A stretch of 64,000 nucleotides of DNA from Mycolicibacterium sarraceniae (GTDB lineage Bacteria > Actinomycetota > Actinomycetes > Mycobacteriales > Mycobacteriaceae), in assembly GCF_010731875.1 (NCBI RefSeq), contig NZ_AP022595.1:1364001-1428000 (forward strand), given 5' to 3'. The notes below the pieces were generated by a model. The model worked only from the letters and a program-made list of their open reading frames with translations, ran no database searches and was not told where the DNA came from. Positions 27,449 through 35,825 of this stretch are shown piece by piece (the stretch's first letter is position 1; each line of letters begins with the position of its first letter). Made by a program: the position numbers and the translations under genes.

Positions 27449-28428
27449 TGAGACACCCTCGGGTCAAGACGGAAGTACAGCAGATCAGCCAGGTAGTTCA
27501 GTACCACCACAACGACGGTGATGACCAGGAAGCCGCCTTGCAACATCGGGTAATCACGTTGCAGCACAGCGTCGTAGAGGGCTCTGCCGATGCCGGGCCA
27601 GGAGAAGATGACCTCCACCAAGATCGAGCCGCTGACCACCGCGCCCAGCGATAGAGCGACCTGGGTGATCGTGGGCAGCGCGGCGTTGCGAAGCGCGTAG
27701 GACGTGATGATCCGGCGTCGGGTCAGGCCTTTGGCTCGTGCGGTGAGGATGTAGTCCTCACCCAGCGTCTCGAGCATCGCGGAACGGACGATCAGAGCGT
27801 TCTCGGCGTACAGCGTGAGAACCAAGGTCAGCACCGGCAGGATCATGTGCCGCAACAGATCCCCGAGCTGTTCGGTCGGGGACTGTGCGACAGCGAAGGG
27901 ATCGCTCATCCCTACCGACGGCAGCACCCCGGCGAACAGGATCAGCAGCATCATGCCGAGGAACTGGGTGGGGAAGGCGTAGAAGCCGACGGCGATGCCG
28001 GTACCGATGTGATCGCCGGCCGAGCCGTGGTGCACTGCGGTGTAAACGCCCACACAGATGCCGAGGACGATCGCGATCACCGTTCCCGCGGCGACCATGG
28101 GCAGGGTGTTACCGAATGCCTCGAGCAGGTTGTCCAGCACCGGTCGGCGGTTCGTAAATGACACCCCCAGGTTTCCGCGCAGCAACTGCTCCAGGTAGAG
28201 CAGGTACTGGTCGAACACCGGCTTGTCCAGTCCGAACTCACGCTCTAGCGCCTGCTTGAGAGCGGGCGACGCATTCGGCACGCGCGAGACGCGCGTGACG
28301 GCATCGCCGGGCAACACCCGGAACAAGATGAAGTTCACGGTCAGGGCGACGAAGATGGTCATCACCGCGAAGACTGAGCGCTTCCATACGAAGCCTCGCA
28401 CCCGGTCCCCTTTCTGTCTTGACGCCAT
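27445..28428 (-). CDS. Peptide ABC transporter permease (DppB/OppB type)
   Basis: The 327-residue permease has six predicted helices, the N-terminal FILFRVLPGDAVTR typical of DppB and OppB, and the EAA loop ILTARAKGLTRRRIITSYAL. It is the first gene of a minus-strand operon and lies 99 bases from the divergent binding-protein gene. That gap contains TACTAAG/CTTAGTA, similar to half of the operator at 31659, so the two operons may share a regulator. Confidence 0.92.
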   Translation of the reverse strand: MASRQKGDRVRGFVWKRSVFAVMTIFVALTVNFILFRVLPGDAVTRVSRVPNASPALKQALEREFGLDKPVFDQYLLYLEQLLRGNLGVSFTNRRPVLDNLLEAFGNTLPMVAAGTVIAIVLGICVGVYTAVHHGSAGDHIGTGIAVGFYAFPTQFLGMMLLILFAGVLPSVGMSDPFAVAQSPTEQLGDLLRHMILPVLTLVLTLYAENALIVRSAMLETLGEDYILTARAKGLTRRRIITSYALRNAALPTITQVALSLGAVVSGSILVEVIFSWPGIGRALYDAVLQRDYPMLQGGFLVITVVVVVLNYLADLLYFRLDPRVSQ

Positions 28429-28527
28429 TCGGAGTGGTCCTCATACTAAGCACGTCAAGTGAATATGGCATGACAACGGTCACCGTTCGACCGTCCCCGG
28501 GTGTGCCAACGACGTGGGAAGGTCCCC

Positions 28528-30174
28528 ATGAAGTCCTCGCGAGCTTTTGCATTGTTCAGCGGTTGCGTAGTGGTCACCGGACTGATCTCCGGTTGCGGCG
28601 GGGCGGCGGCACCCTCGAACGCCGTCTTGCGCGTTGGTGTCAGCGCGGCCATCGACTCGTTGAATCCCTTCGTATCCGGTTCGGATTACAGCAGCGTCGC
28701 TTACCAGTACATCTATCCGCACCTCACGGAGTACGACACCACCGACCTTTCGCTGAAGCCCTCATTCGCCACTAAGTGGGAGACTTCACCGGACGGACTG
28801 ACCTGGACGTTCGACACCGTCGCCAATGCCGAGTGGTCCGACGGCAAGCCGCTGACCGCCAAGGATGCGGCCTTCACGCTGAACACAATTCACCAGTTCG
28901 AGGACGGGCCCACGGGCAAGCTCGCCGGCTTCGTACGGAGCCTGACAACCGCGCAGGCTCAGGGCGACAACAAACTGGTGGTGACCTACTCCGAGCCCAT
29001 AGCCAACGTCCTGGCGCAGTTGCAGCAGGTGCCGATCCTCCCAGAGCACATCTGGTCGCAATACGCTGGTGGTGATGGCAAGGCCATCAGCACATTCCAG
29101 AACGATGCACCGATCGTCTCCGGCGGACCGTTCGAATTGCAGAAGTACCAGAAGGACCAGCTCGCACTGTTCGACCGCAATCCGAAGTGGTGGGGGCCGA
29201 CCAAATCTGTGATCGACGGCTTCGGACTGCAGTTCTTCGCCAATTCCGATGCGATGGTGACCGCACTGCGCACCGGACAGGTCGACATGATCGGCGAGTC
29301 GACCCCGGCCACCACGGTGCCCTCTCTCAAGGAAGCCGGCCAGGAGGTCGGTACCGGCCCGGGCACCGGATTCTACGAACTGATCATCAATACCAATCCC
29401 AAGAAGAAGAACCACCCCGAACTGCTGAACCCCGAGGTACGCAAGGCATTCGAGTACGCGATGGACCGCAAGGAGATGCTCGACACCGCGTGGCTCGGGA
29501 TGGGCACAACCGCGTCGACCATCATCGCTCCCGCCACCGGTTGGCACGACAACTCGATCACCGCGCTGCCCTTCGACATCGGCAAGGCCAACGCGATACT
29601 CGACGGACTCGGTTACACGCGGGGCCCTGACGGCATCCGGGTGGCCGCTGGCGTACCGATGAACTACGAGGTGATCTTCCCGAACGAGATCGACGGCGCC
29701 GGTGACCGGATGTTCCAGATCATGCAGAACGATCTGCGTGAAGCCGGGGTGGGAGTGGCGATGCGCAAGATGGACACCGATGCCGCCACCGCCGCGATCG
29801 CGGGTCCGGACAACACGTATGACGATTTCGACCTGGCCATGTGGGACTGGATCCCACCGGTGGACCCCGATTTCCAGCTCAGCGTGCTGACCTGTGCACA
29901 GTGGGGCAACAACAACGACAGCGGCTACTGCAACCCGGAGTACGACAAGCTGTATGAGGCACAGGGGGTCGCCCGCGACCGGGCCGAACGGCAGCGCATT
30001 GTCAACCAGATGCAACAGATCGCGTTCGATGACCGACCGTACATCGCGCTGGTCTACCAGAACGTGATCGAGGCACATTCGCCGAAGTGGACCGGCTTCC
30101 TGATGTCGCCGCTGGTGGGCTCGGTGAACAACTTGTCGACACAGACGTTGCTGCAAGTGCATCCCACCACGTGA
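28528..30174 (+). CDS. Peptide-type ABC substrate-binding lipoprotein (SBP family 5)
   Basis: The 548-residue precursor has a lipoprotein signal with lipobox LISGC (acylated Cys23) and the family 5 fold: RVGVSAAIDSLNPFVSGSDY, PDGLTWTFD, GTGFYELIINTNP and the late acidic DDFDLAMWDWIPPVDPD. It is the extracytoplasmic receptor for the divergent permease/ATPase operon. The start ATG has GGGAAGG eight bases upstream. Its stop overlaps the GTG of the aminopeptidase gene, so uptake and cleavage are co-expressed. The ligand is unknown; peptides are the family default. Confidence 0.92.
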   Translation: MKSSRAFALFSGCVVVTGLISGCGGAAAPSNAVLRVGVSAAIDSLNPFVSGSDYSSVAYQYIYPHLTEYDTTDLSLKPSFATKWETSPDGLTWTFDTVANAEWSDGKPLTAKDAAFTLNTIHQFEDGPTGKLAGFVRSLTTAQAQGDNKLVVTYSEPIANVLAQLQQVPILPEHIWSQYAGGDGKAISTFQNDAPIVSGGPFELQKYQKDQLALFDRNPKWWGPTKSVIDGFGLQFFANSDAMVTALRTGQVDMIGESTPATTVPSLKEAGQEVGTGPGTGFYELIINTNPKKKNHPELLNPEVRKAFEYAMDRKEMLDTAWLGMGTTASTIIAPATGWHDNSITALPFDIGKANAILDGLGYTRGPDGIRVAAGVPMNYEVIFPNEIDGAGDRMFQIMQNDLREAGVGVAMRKMDTDAATAAIAGPDNTYDDFDLAMWDWIPPVDPDFQLSVLTCAQWGNNNDSGYCNPEYDKLYEAQGVARDRAERQRIVNQMQQIAFDDRPYIALVYQNVIEAHSPKWTGFLMSPLVGSVNNLSTQTLLQVHPTT

Positions 30175-31646
30175 TCGACCCTGCCATGAATCGTTGCGCA
30201 CCATCAGATCTCGCAGACGCACTGAACCTGAAGCCAGATGCCGACGTTGTCGTCGGGATGTTCGAGGGGCCGCAGCGGGCGCGAGGGGGGCGAGGAGCCG
30301 ATCTGGTGAACCGGGTGCTCGGCATCGATCTCGATGAGATCGCCTTGGCCGCTGGTGGTTTCGACGCCACATCCGGAACGCGCGAGTCGGTTCTGGTGGC
30401 CGGCCCAGACCGACCCGTTCGGGTGACGCTAGTGGGTCTGGGGCGTCGGGCCGGCCCCGGCGAGCTCTTCGAGGCCGCGCTGGCGTCCGGGAACGATCGT
30501 GCGGTCATCTCGACGCTTGCGCTGGAGGCTCCTGATGCGCTGGGTGCGGTGGCCCAAGGCCACTCGATCGGCGGCTGGCGCTACCAGCGTCGATCGGACG
30601 CGCCGGCCACACCACCCGCCGTTGAACTCGTCGATGACTCGGATTCGATCGCCGACAGCGTGCTTGCTCGCGCAGCAATCGTGGCACGAGCCACAGGATG
30701 GGTCCGTCAGCTCGTCGAGACACCGCCGAACATGCTGGGCACCAAAGCTTTCGCTGATTCCATCGTCGACTTCGCCCGGGAGCTGGCGCCACAGTCGGTG
30801 ACCGTCGAACAGTGGGATGCAGCGACGCTGGCGCAGCACGGGTTCGGCGGCACGCTGGGTGTAGGCGCCGGCAGTTCTCAGCCACCACTGGCGGTGGCGC
30901 TGAAGATAGCCGGCGACGGAGCGATGACGGCGTTGGCAGGCAAAGGAATCACCTTCGACTCCGGCGGTGTCAACCTCAAACGCGGCCTCGGCGAATTGAG
31001 CTGGATGAAGTCGGATATGGCTGCCGCTGCGGCGGTGGCCGCGGCGGTGATAGCCGCAGGCGCCCTGGACGCGAGCGGGCCGGTCACGGCGATACTGCCG
31101 ATCGCGGAGAACATGCCCAGCGGCACCGCGCTGCGGCCTGGTGATGTGTTGACCCACCCTGGCGGGCGCACCACCGAGGTGCTCGATACGGACTCCGAGG
31201 GCCGCATCGTACTGGCTGATGCCCTGGGTTACCTTGCTGCACAGAAACCTTCGCGACTGATCGACGTGGGAACGCTGACCGACTCCGGCGGCGTGGGCCA
31301 TTGCTTCTGGGGCTGCTGGACCACGTCGACGGAACTTGCCCGGGACGTGGTGTCGGCCGGCGAGCGCGCGTTCGATCGCGGTTGGGCGCTGCCTCTGCAC
31401 AGTTCATATGCGGCGCTACTGTCATCCCGCGTCGCCGATATCGCCAACTCACCCACCGCCGTTCCGGACTCCGGACAGTTGGCGGCCACCTATCTGCGCT
31501 CCTTCGTCGGCGACGTGCCCTGGGTGCACATCGACAATGGCTCGTCGGCGTGGCTCGAGGAAGCCGCTCACCCGTGGCCCGCCGGCGCGACCGGCACGCC
31601 GGTCCGCGCCCTTATCGAATTCTTGGCTCCGGGGACCTCTTGCTGA
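30171..31646 (+). CDS. M17-family (leucyl-type) aminopeptidase
   Basis: The protein of about 491 residues shows the M17 metal and catalytic blocks: GKGITFDSGGVNLK (257-270) and DTDSEGR (339-345, replacing the common NTDAEGR). It should remove N-terminal residues from peptides in the cytosol using two metal ions. The GTG at 30171 overlaps the lipoprotein gene's stop; an ATG at 30186 is the alternative start. M17 genes are normally isolated housekeeping genes, so placement in a transporter operon suggests a dedicated role in degrading the imported compound (inference). Confidence 0.88.
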   Translation: MIDPAMNRCAPSDLADALNLKPDADVVVGMFEGPQRARGGRGADLVNRVLGIDLDEIALAAGGFDATSGTRESVLVAGPDRPVRVTLVGLGRRAGPGELFEAALASGNDRAVISTLALEAPDALGAVAQGHSIGGWRYQRRSDAPATPPAVELVDDSDSIADSVLARAAIVARATGWVRQLVETPPNMLGTKAFADSIVDFARELAPQSVTVEQWDAATLAQHGFGGTLGVGAGSSQPPLAVALKIAGDGAMTALAGKGITFDSGGVNLKRGLGELSWMKSDMAAAAAVAAAVIAAGALDASGPVTAILPIAENMPSGTALRPGDVLTHPGGRTTEVLDTDSEGRIVLADALGYLAAQKPSRLIDVGTLTDSGGVGHCFWGCWTTSTELARDVVSAGERAFDRGWALPLHSSYAALLSSRVADIANSPTAVPDSGQLAATYLRSFVGDVPWVHIDNGSSAWLEEAAHPWPAGATGTPVRALIEFLAPGTSC

Positions 31647-31658
31647 GGCTAGACTGCA

Positions 31659-31676
31659 TACTTAGTATTATAAGTA
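31659..31676. promoter_or_regulatory. Perfect inverted repeat TACTTA-N6-TAAGTA (operator candidate)
   Basis: An 18-base AT-rich palindrome stands out in GC-rich surroundings, 35-52 bases upstream of the aminotransferase ATG. The spacer with flanks also offers TAGTAT and TATAAG as -10-like boxes, so a bound regulator would cover the promoter. A related CTTAGTAT is found upstream of the divergent permease operon. Confidence 0.55.
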
Positions 31677-31710
31677 GGATCTACCCCGTCCCACCCGAGG
31701 AAGAGCGCCC

Positions 31711-33060
31711 ATGACGTCGTTCGACACCGCCTACGCCCAGCGGACCCAGACCACCAAGAAACTCTACGAACGTGCGCTGCAAACCATCCCCGGTGGCGCC
31801 GGCAGCACCGCTCGATTGCCGCGTAACGGATGGAAGCCTTACCCCCTTTTCATGTCCGAGGGCCAGGGCTCGCGGCTGCGTGACGTCGACGGCAACGAGT
31901 ACATCGACTATTTGCTCGGACTTGGTCCGATGATCCTCGGACACCGCCATCCCGAAGTCACCCGCGCCGTCACCGAGGCAGTCCAGAACTACGGCACCTG
32001 CTTCGGTCTGCCCTACGAACTCGAGATCGAAGCGGCCGAGAAGGTCGTCGACGCGGTCCCCGGCATCGAGCAGGTCCGGTTCACCAACTCTGGCTCCGAG
32101 GCGGTCGGCACCGCGGTCCGGCTGGCCCGGGCCACTACCGGACGACGATTGATCGTCCGGTTCGAAGGGCACTATCACGGCTGGCAGGACACCGTGTATT
32201 GGTCCAACCACGTCGATCCGAAGCTCGCCGGGCCGGCCAACCGGCCCCGTCCGGTCGCCATGGGGGGCGGCGTACCCGCCGAACTTGAGCAGACCCTGGT
32301 GGTGCTCACGTGGAACGATCCGGAGAGTTTCGTCACGTTGATGGAGGAACGCGGCGAAGAGGTCGCCGCCGTGCTGACCGAGCCGGCCGTTTTCAACACC
32401 GGCTGCATCCTGCCCGAGCCCGGTTACCTGGAACTCCTGCGCGAGCAGACCACCAAGTACGGCGCCATGCTCATCTTCGACGAGGTCATCACCGGTTTCC
32501 GTTTCGCTCGCGGCGGTGCCCAGGAATGGTTCGGGATCCGTCCGGATCTCACCACCTACGCCAAGGGCATCGGCGGCGGGTTCCCGGTCGCCGCGGTCGG
32601 CGGAACCACCGAGGCGATGCGGTTGATCGCCGACGGCACCTATTCGCATTCGGGAACCTACAACGCCAATGTCGTGCAGTGCGCGGCGGTATCGGCGACG
32701 ATGGACGTTCTTGCCACCCCAGGACTCTACGAACGCCAGCGCGCCCTCGGCGACCGTCTGAGCCGCGGATTGAAGTCCCTGGCACAGGAGAAGGGCATCG
32801 ACGCCTATGTGGAGGGCATCGGCACGGTATTCCAGCTGTGGTTCACCGACCGTCCCATCCGGAACTGGCGCGACGCCGCGGCATTTGCTCATGAGGACGT
32901 CTTCACCCGCTGGTACCAGGAGATGGTGGTCCGCGGCGTGCTGTTCCACCCGCTGCAGTTCGAGAACCTGTTCGTCTCGCTGGTCCACACCGACACCGAC
33001 ATCGACGAGACGCTCAACGCCGCTGACGCCGCACTCGATGTGGTCGCCCGTGAGTTCTGA
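31711..33060 (+). CDS. Class III PLP aminotransferase (glutamate-1-semialdehyde aminomutase-like)
   Basis: The 449-residue fold-type I PLP enzyme has RFTNSGSEAVGTAVRLAR (cofactor phosphate site), LIFDEVITGF with the pyridine-binding Asp258, and the Schiff-base Lys285 in TTYAKGIGGGFP. It resembles GSA aminomutase-like proteins but is not the heme-pathway hemL, because it lies in a peptide-uptake cluster. Class III members include transaminases, aminomutases and amino-alcohol phosphate phospho-lyases. The neighbouring kinase makes the last option worth testing. It is the first gene after a strong inverted repeat. Confidence 0.85.
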   Translation: MTSFDTAYAQRTQTTKKLYERALQTIPGGAGSTARLPRNGWKPYPLFMSEGQGSRLRDVDGNEYIDYLLGLGPMILGHRHPEVTRAVTEAVQNYGTCFGLPYELEIEAAEKVVDAVPGIEQVRFTNSGSEAVGTAVRLARATTGRRLIVRFEGHYHGWQDTVYWSNHVDPKLAGPANRPRPVAMGGGVPAELEQTLVVLTWNDPESFVTLMEERGEEVAAVLTEPAVFNTGCILPEPGYLELLREQTTKYGAMLIFDEVITGFRFARGGAQEWFGIRPDLTTYAKGIGGGFPVAAVGGTTEAMRLIADGTYSHSGTYNANVVQCAAVSATMDVLATPGLYERQRALGDRLSRGLKSLAQEKGIDAYVEGIGTVFQLWFTDRPIRNWRDAAAFAHEDVFTRWYQEMVVRGVLFHPLQFENLFVSLVHTDTDIDETLNAADAALDVVAREF

Positions 33061-33081
33061 CCTTCCCGGGGACCGATCCTG

Positions 33082-34536
33082 TTGACCACCCGCGAGTTGC
33101 TCACGATCGGGCTCGACCTGGGCACCAGCAGTCTCAAGGCCGTTGCGGTCGGCGAGAACGGCCGGTGCGTGGCGCGTGCCCGAGTCGGCTACCCGACCGC
33201 ACAACCGGAACTTGCTGCTGCCGAACAGGATCCCGCCGACTGGATCGACGCCTGCCGCACGGCTGTCGACACCCTGGCCCAGCGGACCGACCCGAGCTCC
33301 TGGCGGGCGATCGCGCTCTCGGGGATGCTGCCGACCCTGGTGAACCTCGGACCCGGCGGCGTCCCCGTGGGGCCGGCGCTGACGTGGCAAGACGGTCGCG
33401 CCGAGCCGGACGGCGAGCAGATTGCCGCCGCCATCGGCGCGGAAACCCTGTACCGGCGAACCGGGCAGCGATTCGACGGCCGGTACTTGATCGCGATGCA
33501 CCGGCGCCGGGTGCGCCTCGGCGTGACGCCGGCGGACAGCGTGGTTGCCGGCGCCAAGGACTACCTGTACCAAGTCCTCACCGGTGAGCTGCTGACCGAC
33601 CCATCGACCGCGGCCGGCTACGGCGCCTACGACCTGCATGACGCCAGGTGGGACGACGCGACTCTGGCGGCCGCCCAGGTCACCGAGGTTCCTGCGCTGG
33701 CGCCATCGGACACCCGCCGCCCACTGCGCGCCGAACTCGCCGCCCGGTGGGGCTGTCCGGTCGACATTCCCGTGCTGCTGGGCGCCGCCGACTCTGTGCT
33801 GGGAGCTTACGGACTCGGGGTCCGCCACCCAGGCCCGATCGCTTACATCGCGGGCACCAGCAACGTCATCCTGGGGCGCTCAGCCACACTGCAACTCGAC
33901 GATCTCGGGCGATTCCTGGTGACCCCTATGGAGGACAACGGTTTCGGGCTCGAGATGGACCTGCTCGCCACCGGCTCGGCAGTGCAATGGCTCGCCGGTC
34001 TGCTTGGCCTCGACAGCCCCGCCGCACTTGGCGATCTGGCCGATGCCGCCGAATTATCCTCTGCGCCAATGGTGTTGCCCTACCTCTCCCCGGGGGAACA
34101 GGGTGCCCTGTGGGATCCCGGATTGCGCGGGGCCACCGAAGGATTGACGTTGCGCACCACACCCGCCGAACTCGCGCGCGGATTGCTGGCGGGCATCGTC
34201 GCCGAATCCCGACGATGCATCGACGTGCTGACCCACGCGACCGCCACACCGGGCCCGATCCTGGTGACCGGATCCGGCGGCACCCCGATGGCATTCCGTC
34301 GCGATCTGGCCGACGCCACCGACCGCGCGGTCCACTTCCACGGTGACGAACGTGACCATTGCGCACTCGGTGCAGCACTATTCGCGGGCCGCCAAGTTCT
34401 GGACTGGCCGGCTGGTCAGGTGTCCGAGATCCCGGCCGAGGTCATCGAACCGGATTCGAGCCGCGCGGATCTGTGGGCACAGCGTTTCGCAGCCCATGAC
34501 GCGCTGCGCCTTTCCCAGCAGGAGCGACACCGATGA
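33082..34536 (+). CDS. FGGY-family carbohydrate kinase
   Basis: The 484-residue kinase starts at a TTG and opens with TIGLDLGTSSLKAVAVGENG, the FGGY N-terminal ATPase motif, followed by TWQDGRAEP, AGAKDYLYQVLTGE, GAADSVLGAYGLG and the C-terminal ATP loop ILVTGSGGTPMAFRRDLADA. It is closest in style to xylulokinase/gluconokinase-type proteins. FGGY kinases usually phosphorylate sugars or polyols, which is unexpected inside a peptide and amino-acid gene set. The stop overlaps the next start (ATGA). The substrate is unknown. Confidence 0.87.
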   Translation: MTTRELLTIGLDLGTSSLKAVAVGENGRCVARARVGYPTAQPELAAAEQDPADWIDACRTAVDTLAQRTDPSSWRAIALSGMLPTLVNLGPGGVPVGPALTWQDGRAEPDGEQIAAAIGAETLYRRTGQRFDGRYLIAMHRRRVRLGVTPADSVVAGAKDYLYQVLTGELLTDPSTAAGYGAYDLHDARWDDATLAAAQVTEVPALAPSDTRRPLRAELAARWGCPVDIPVLLGAADSVLGAYGLGVRHPGPIAYIAGTSNVILGRSATLQLDDLGRFLVTPMEDNGFGLEMDLLATGSAVQWLAGLLGLDSPAALGDLADAAELSSAPMVLPYLSPGEQGALWDPGLRGATEGLTLRTTPAELARGLLAGIVAESRRCIDVLTHATATPGPILVTGSGGTPMAFRRDLADATDRAVHFHGDERDHCALGAALFAGRQVLDWPAGQVSEIPAEVIEPDSSRADLWAQRFAAHDALRLSQQERHR

Positions 34537-35825
34537 CCGAGCTGCGTCCCACCGACATCGACCTGACGTTGTATCCCGATGGGGCACAGCTGGACCCGTC
34601 CGGACGCCTGCTCATAGGTGGATGCGCGGTGGCAGATCTGGCGAAGCAGTACGGCACCCCGGCCTACCTGATCGACGAGGGTGCTCTGCGGGCCCGCGCG
34701 CGCGAGTATGTCGAGGCGTTCACCAGCCGTCATCGGCGATCGCTGGTCCTGTTCGCCTCCAAGAGTTTCCCGTCGGCATCGGTGATCGGGGTGCTGGCGC
34801 AGGAGGGCTGCGGCACCGACGCCGCGGCGGCCGGTGAACTTCGCCTGGCCCTGGCCGCCGGCGCCGACCCGGCCCGAACGGTCTTTCACGGCAACGCCAA
34901 GACCGATGAGGACATCCGCAGGGCGATCGAAGCCAGGGTCCGCTACGTGGTGGTCGACAACCTGGACGACGTGGAGCGCATCGCGCGGATCGCGACCACG
35001 TCGGTGCCGGTGCTGCTTCGCGTGAGTCCCGCGCTGGACGCCAAGACCCACGCCGCGATGATGACCGGACACGATGCATCCAAGTTCGGCATCCCGTCGG
35101 ATCAGGTGGCCGACGTGATCCGAGAGATCCGCCGGGAGCCGGCGCTGGACCTGCGCGGCCTGCATGCGCATGTCGGCTCGCAGCTGTTGGACCTGGGGCA
35201 GTTCGAGGCCGCGGTGGCCGCGCTCGCGGAGTTCGAACGCTTCAGTGTCTACGATCTGGGCGGCGGTCTGGGTGTCCGGTACGTCAGCACGGACTCGGCG
35301 CCGTCGGTACAGGAATACGCTCAGTGCGTGGTCTCAGCCGTGCACCGCCACCTCGGGCCCGATGTTGAGCTGATGGTGGAGCCGGGTCGATCGATGGTGG
35401 CACGCAACGGAATAACCGCGTATCGGGTTGTCACTGTCAAACGCGGCACCCGCACACACGTCGCGGTCGACGGCGGGATGGGCGACAACCTCGAGGTGTC
35501 ACTCTACGGGCAGGCCTTCCAGCCTGCGGTGATCGACCGTGCCGGACCCGCCGAGACCGTCGACATCGTCGGGCGGCACTGCGAGTCCGGTGACCGGATC
35601 GCCGAACAGGTGGCCGTGGTGAGCCCCCGGGTGGGTGATCTGGTCACGGTTCCCACCACCGGGGCCTACTGCTACACGATGTCGAACAACTACAACACCG
35701 CCCTTCGGCCGCCGGTGGTGTTCTGTGATCGCGGCACCTCACGCCTGGCGGTCCGCCGCGAGACGTTCGAGGACCTGCTGCGCCGCGAGCAATTGCTCGC
35801 CGACACCCAGCCCGCCGGCGGATGA
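34533..35825 (+). CDS. Type III PLP decarboxylase, diaminopimelate decarboxylase-like
   Basis: The 430-residue enzyme has the alanine-racemase-type barrel with PLP Lys77 (FASKSFPSA), HVGSQ (213-217), GGGLG (243-247), EPGRS (283-287) and the active-site Cys350 in CESGD. These are LysA-family marks. The genome's housekeeping lysA is expected near thrA/argS, so this linked copy probably decarboxylates another D- or L-diamino or hydroxy-amino acid (inference). It overlaps both neighbours by four bases (ATGA on each side), so it belongs tightly to this operon. Confidence 0.85.
   Translation: MTELRPTDIDLTLYPDGAQLDPSGRLLIGGCAVADLAKQYGTPAYLIDEGALRARAREYVEAFTSRHRRSLVLFASKSFPSASVIGVLAQEGCGTDAAAAGELRLALAAGADPARTVFHGNAKTDEDIRRAIEARVRYVVVDNLDDVERIARIATTSVPVLLRVSPALDAKTHAAMMTGHDASKFGIPSDQVADVIREIRREPALDLRGLHAHVGSQLLDLGQFEAAVAALAEFERFSVYDLGGGLGVRYVSTDSAPSVQEYAQCVVSAVHRHLGPDVELMVEPGRSMVARNGITAYRVVTVKRGTRTHVAVDGGMGDNLEVSLYGQAFQPAVIDRAGPAETVDIVGRHCESGDRIAEQVAVVSPRVGDLVTVPTTGAYCYTMSNNYNTALRPPVVFCDRGTSRLAVRRETFEDLLRREQLLADTQPAGG

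Noticed and set aside
31681..33828. Minus-strand open frame of 715 residues
   Set aside because: Antisense to the class III aminotransferase and FGGY kinase, both with intact motifs.
34533..35825. Housekeeping diaminopimelate decarboxylase lysA
   Set aside because: Motifs fit the LysA superfamily, but tight overlap with a kinase and hydrolase in a peptide-uptake operon argues for a specialised paralogue.
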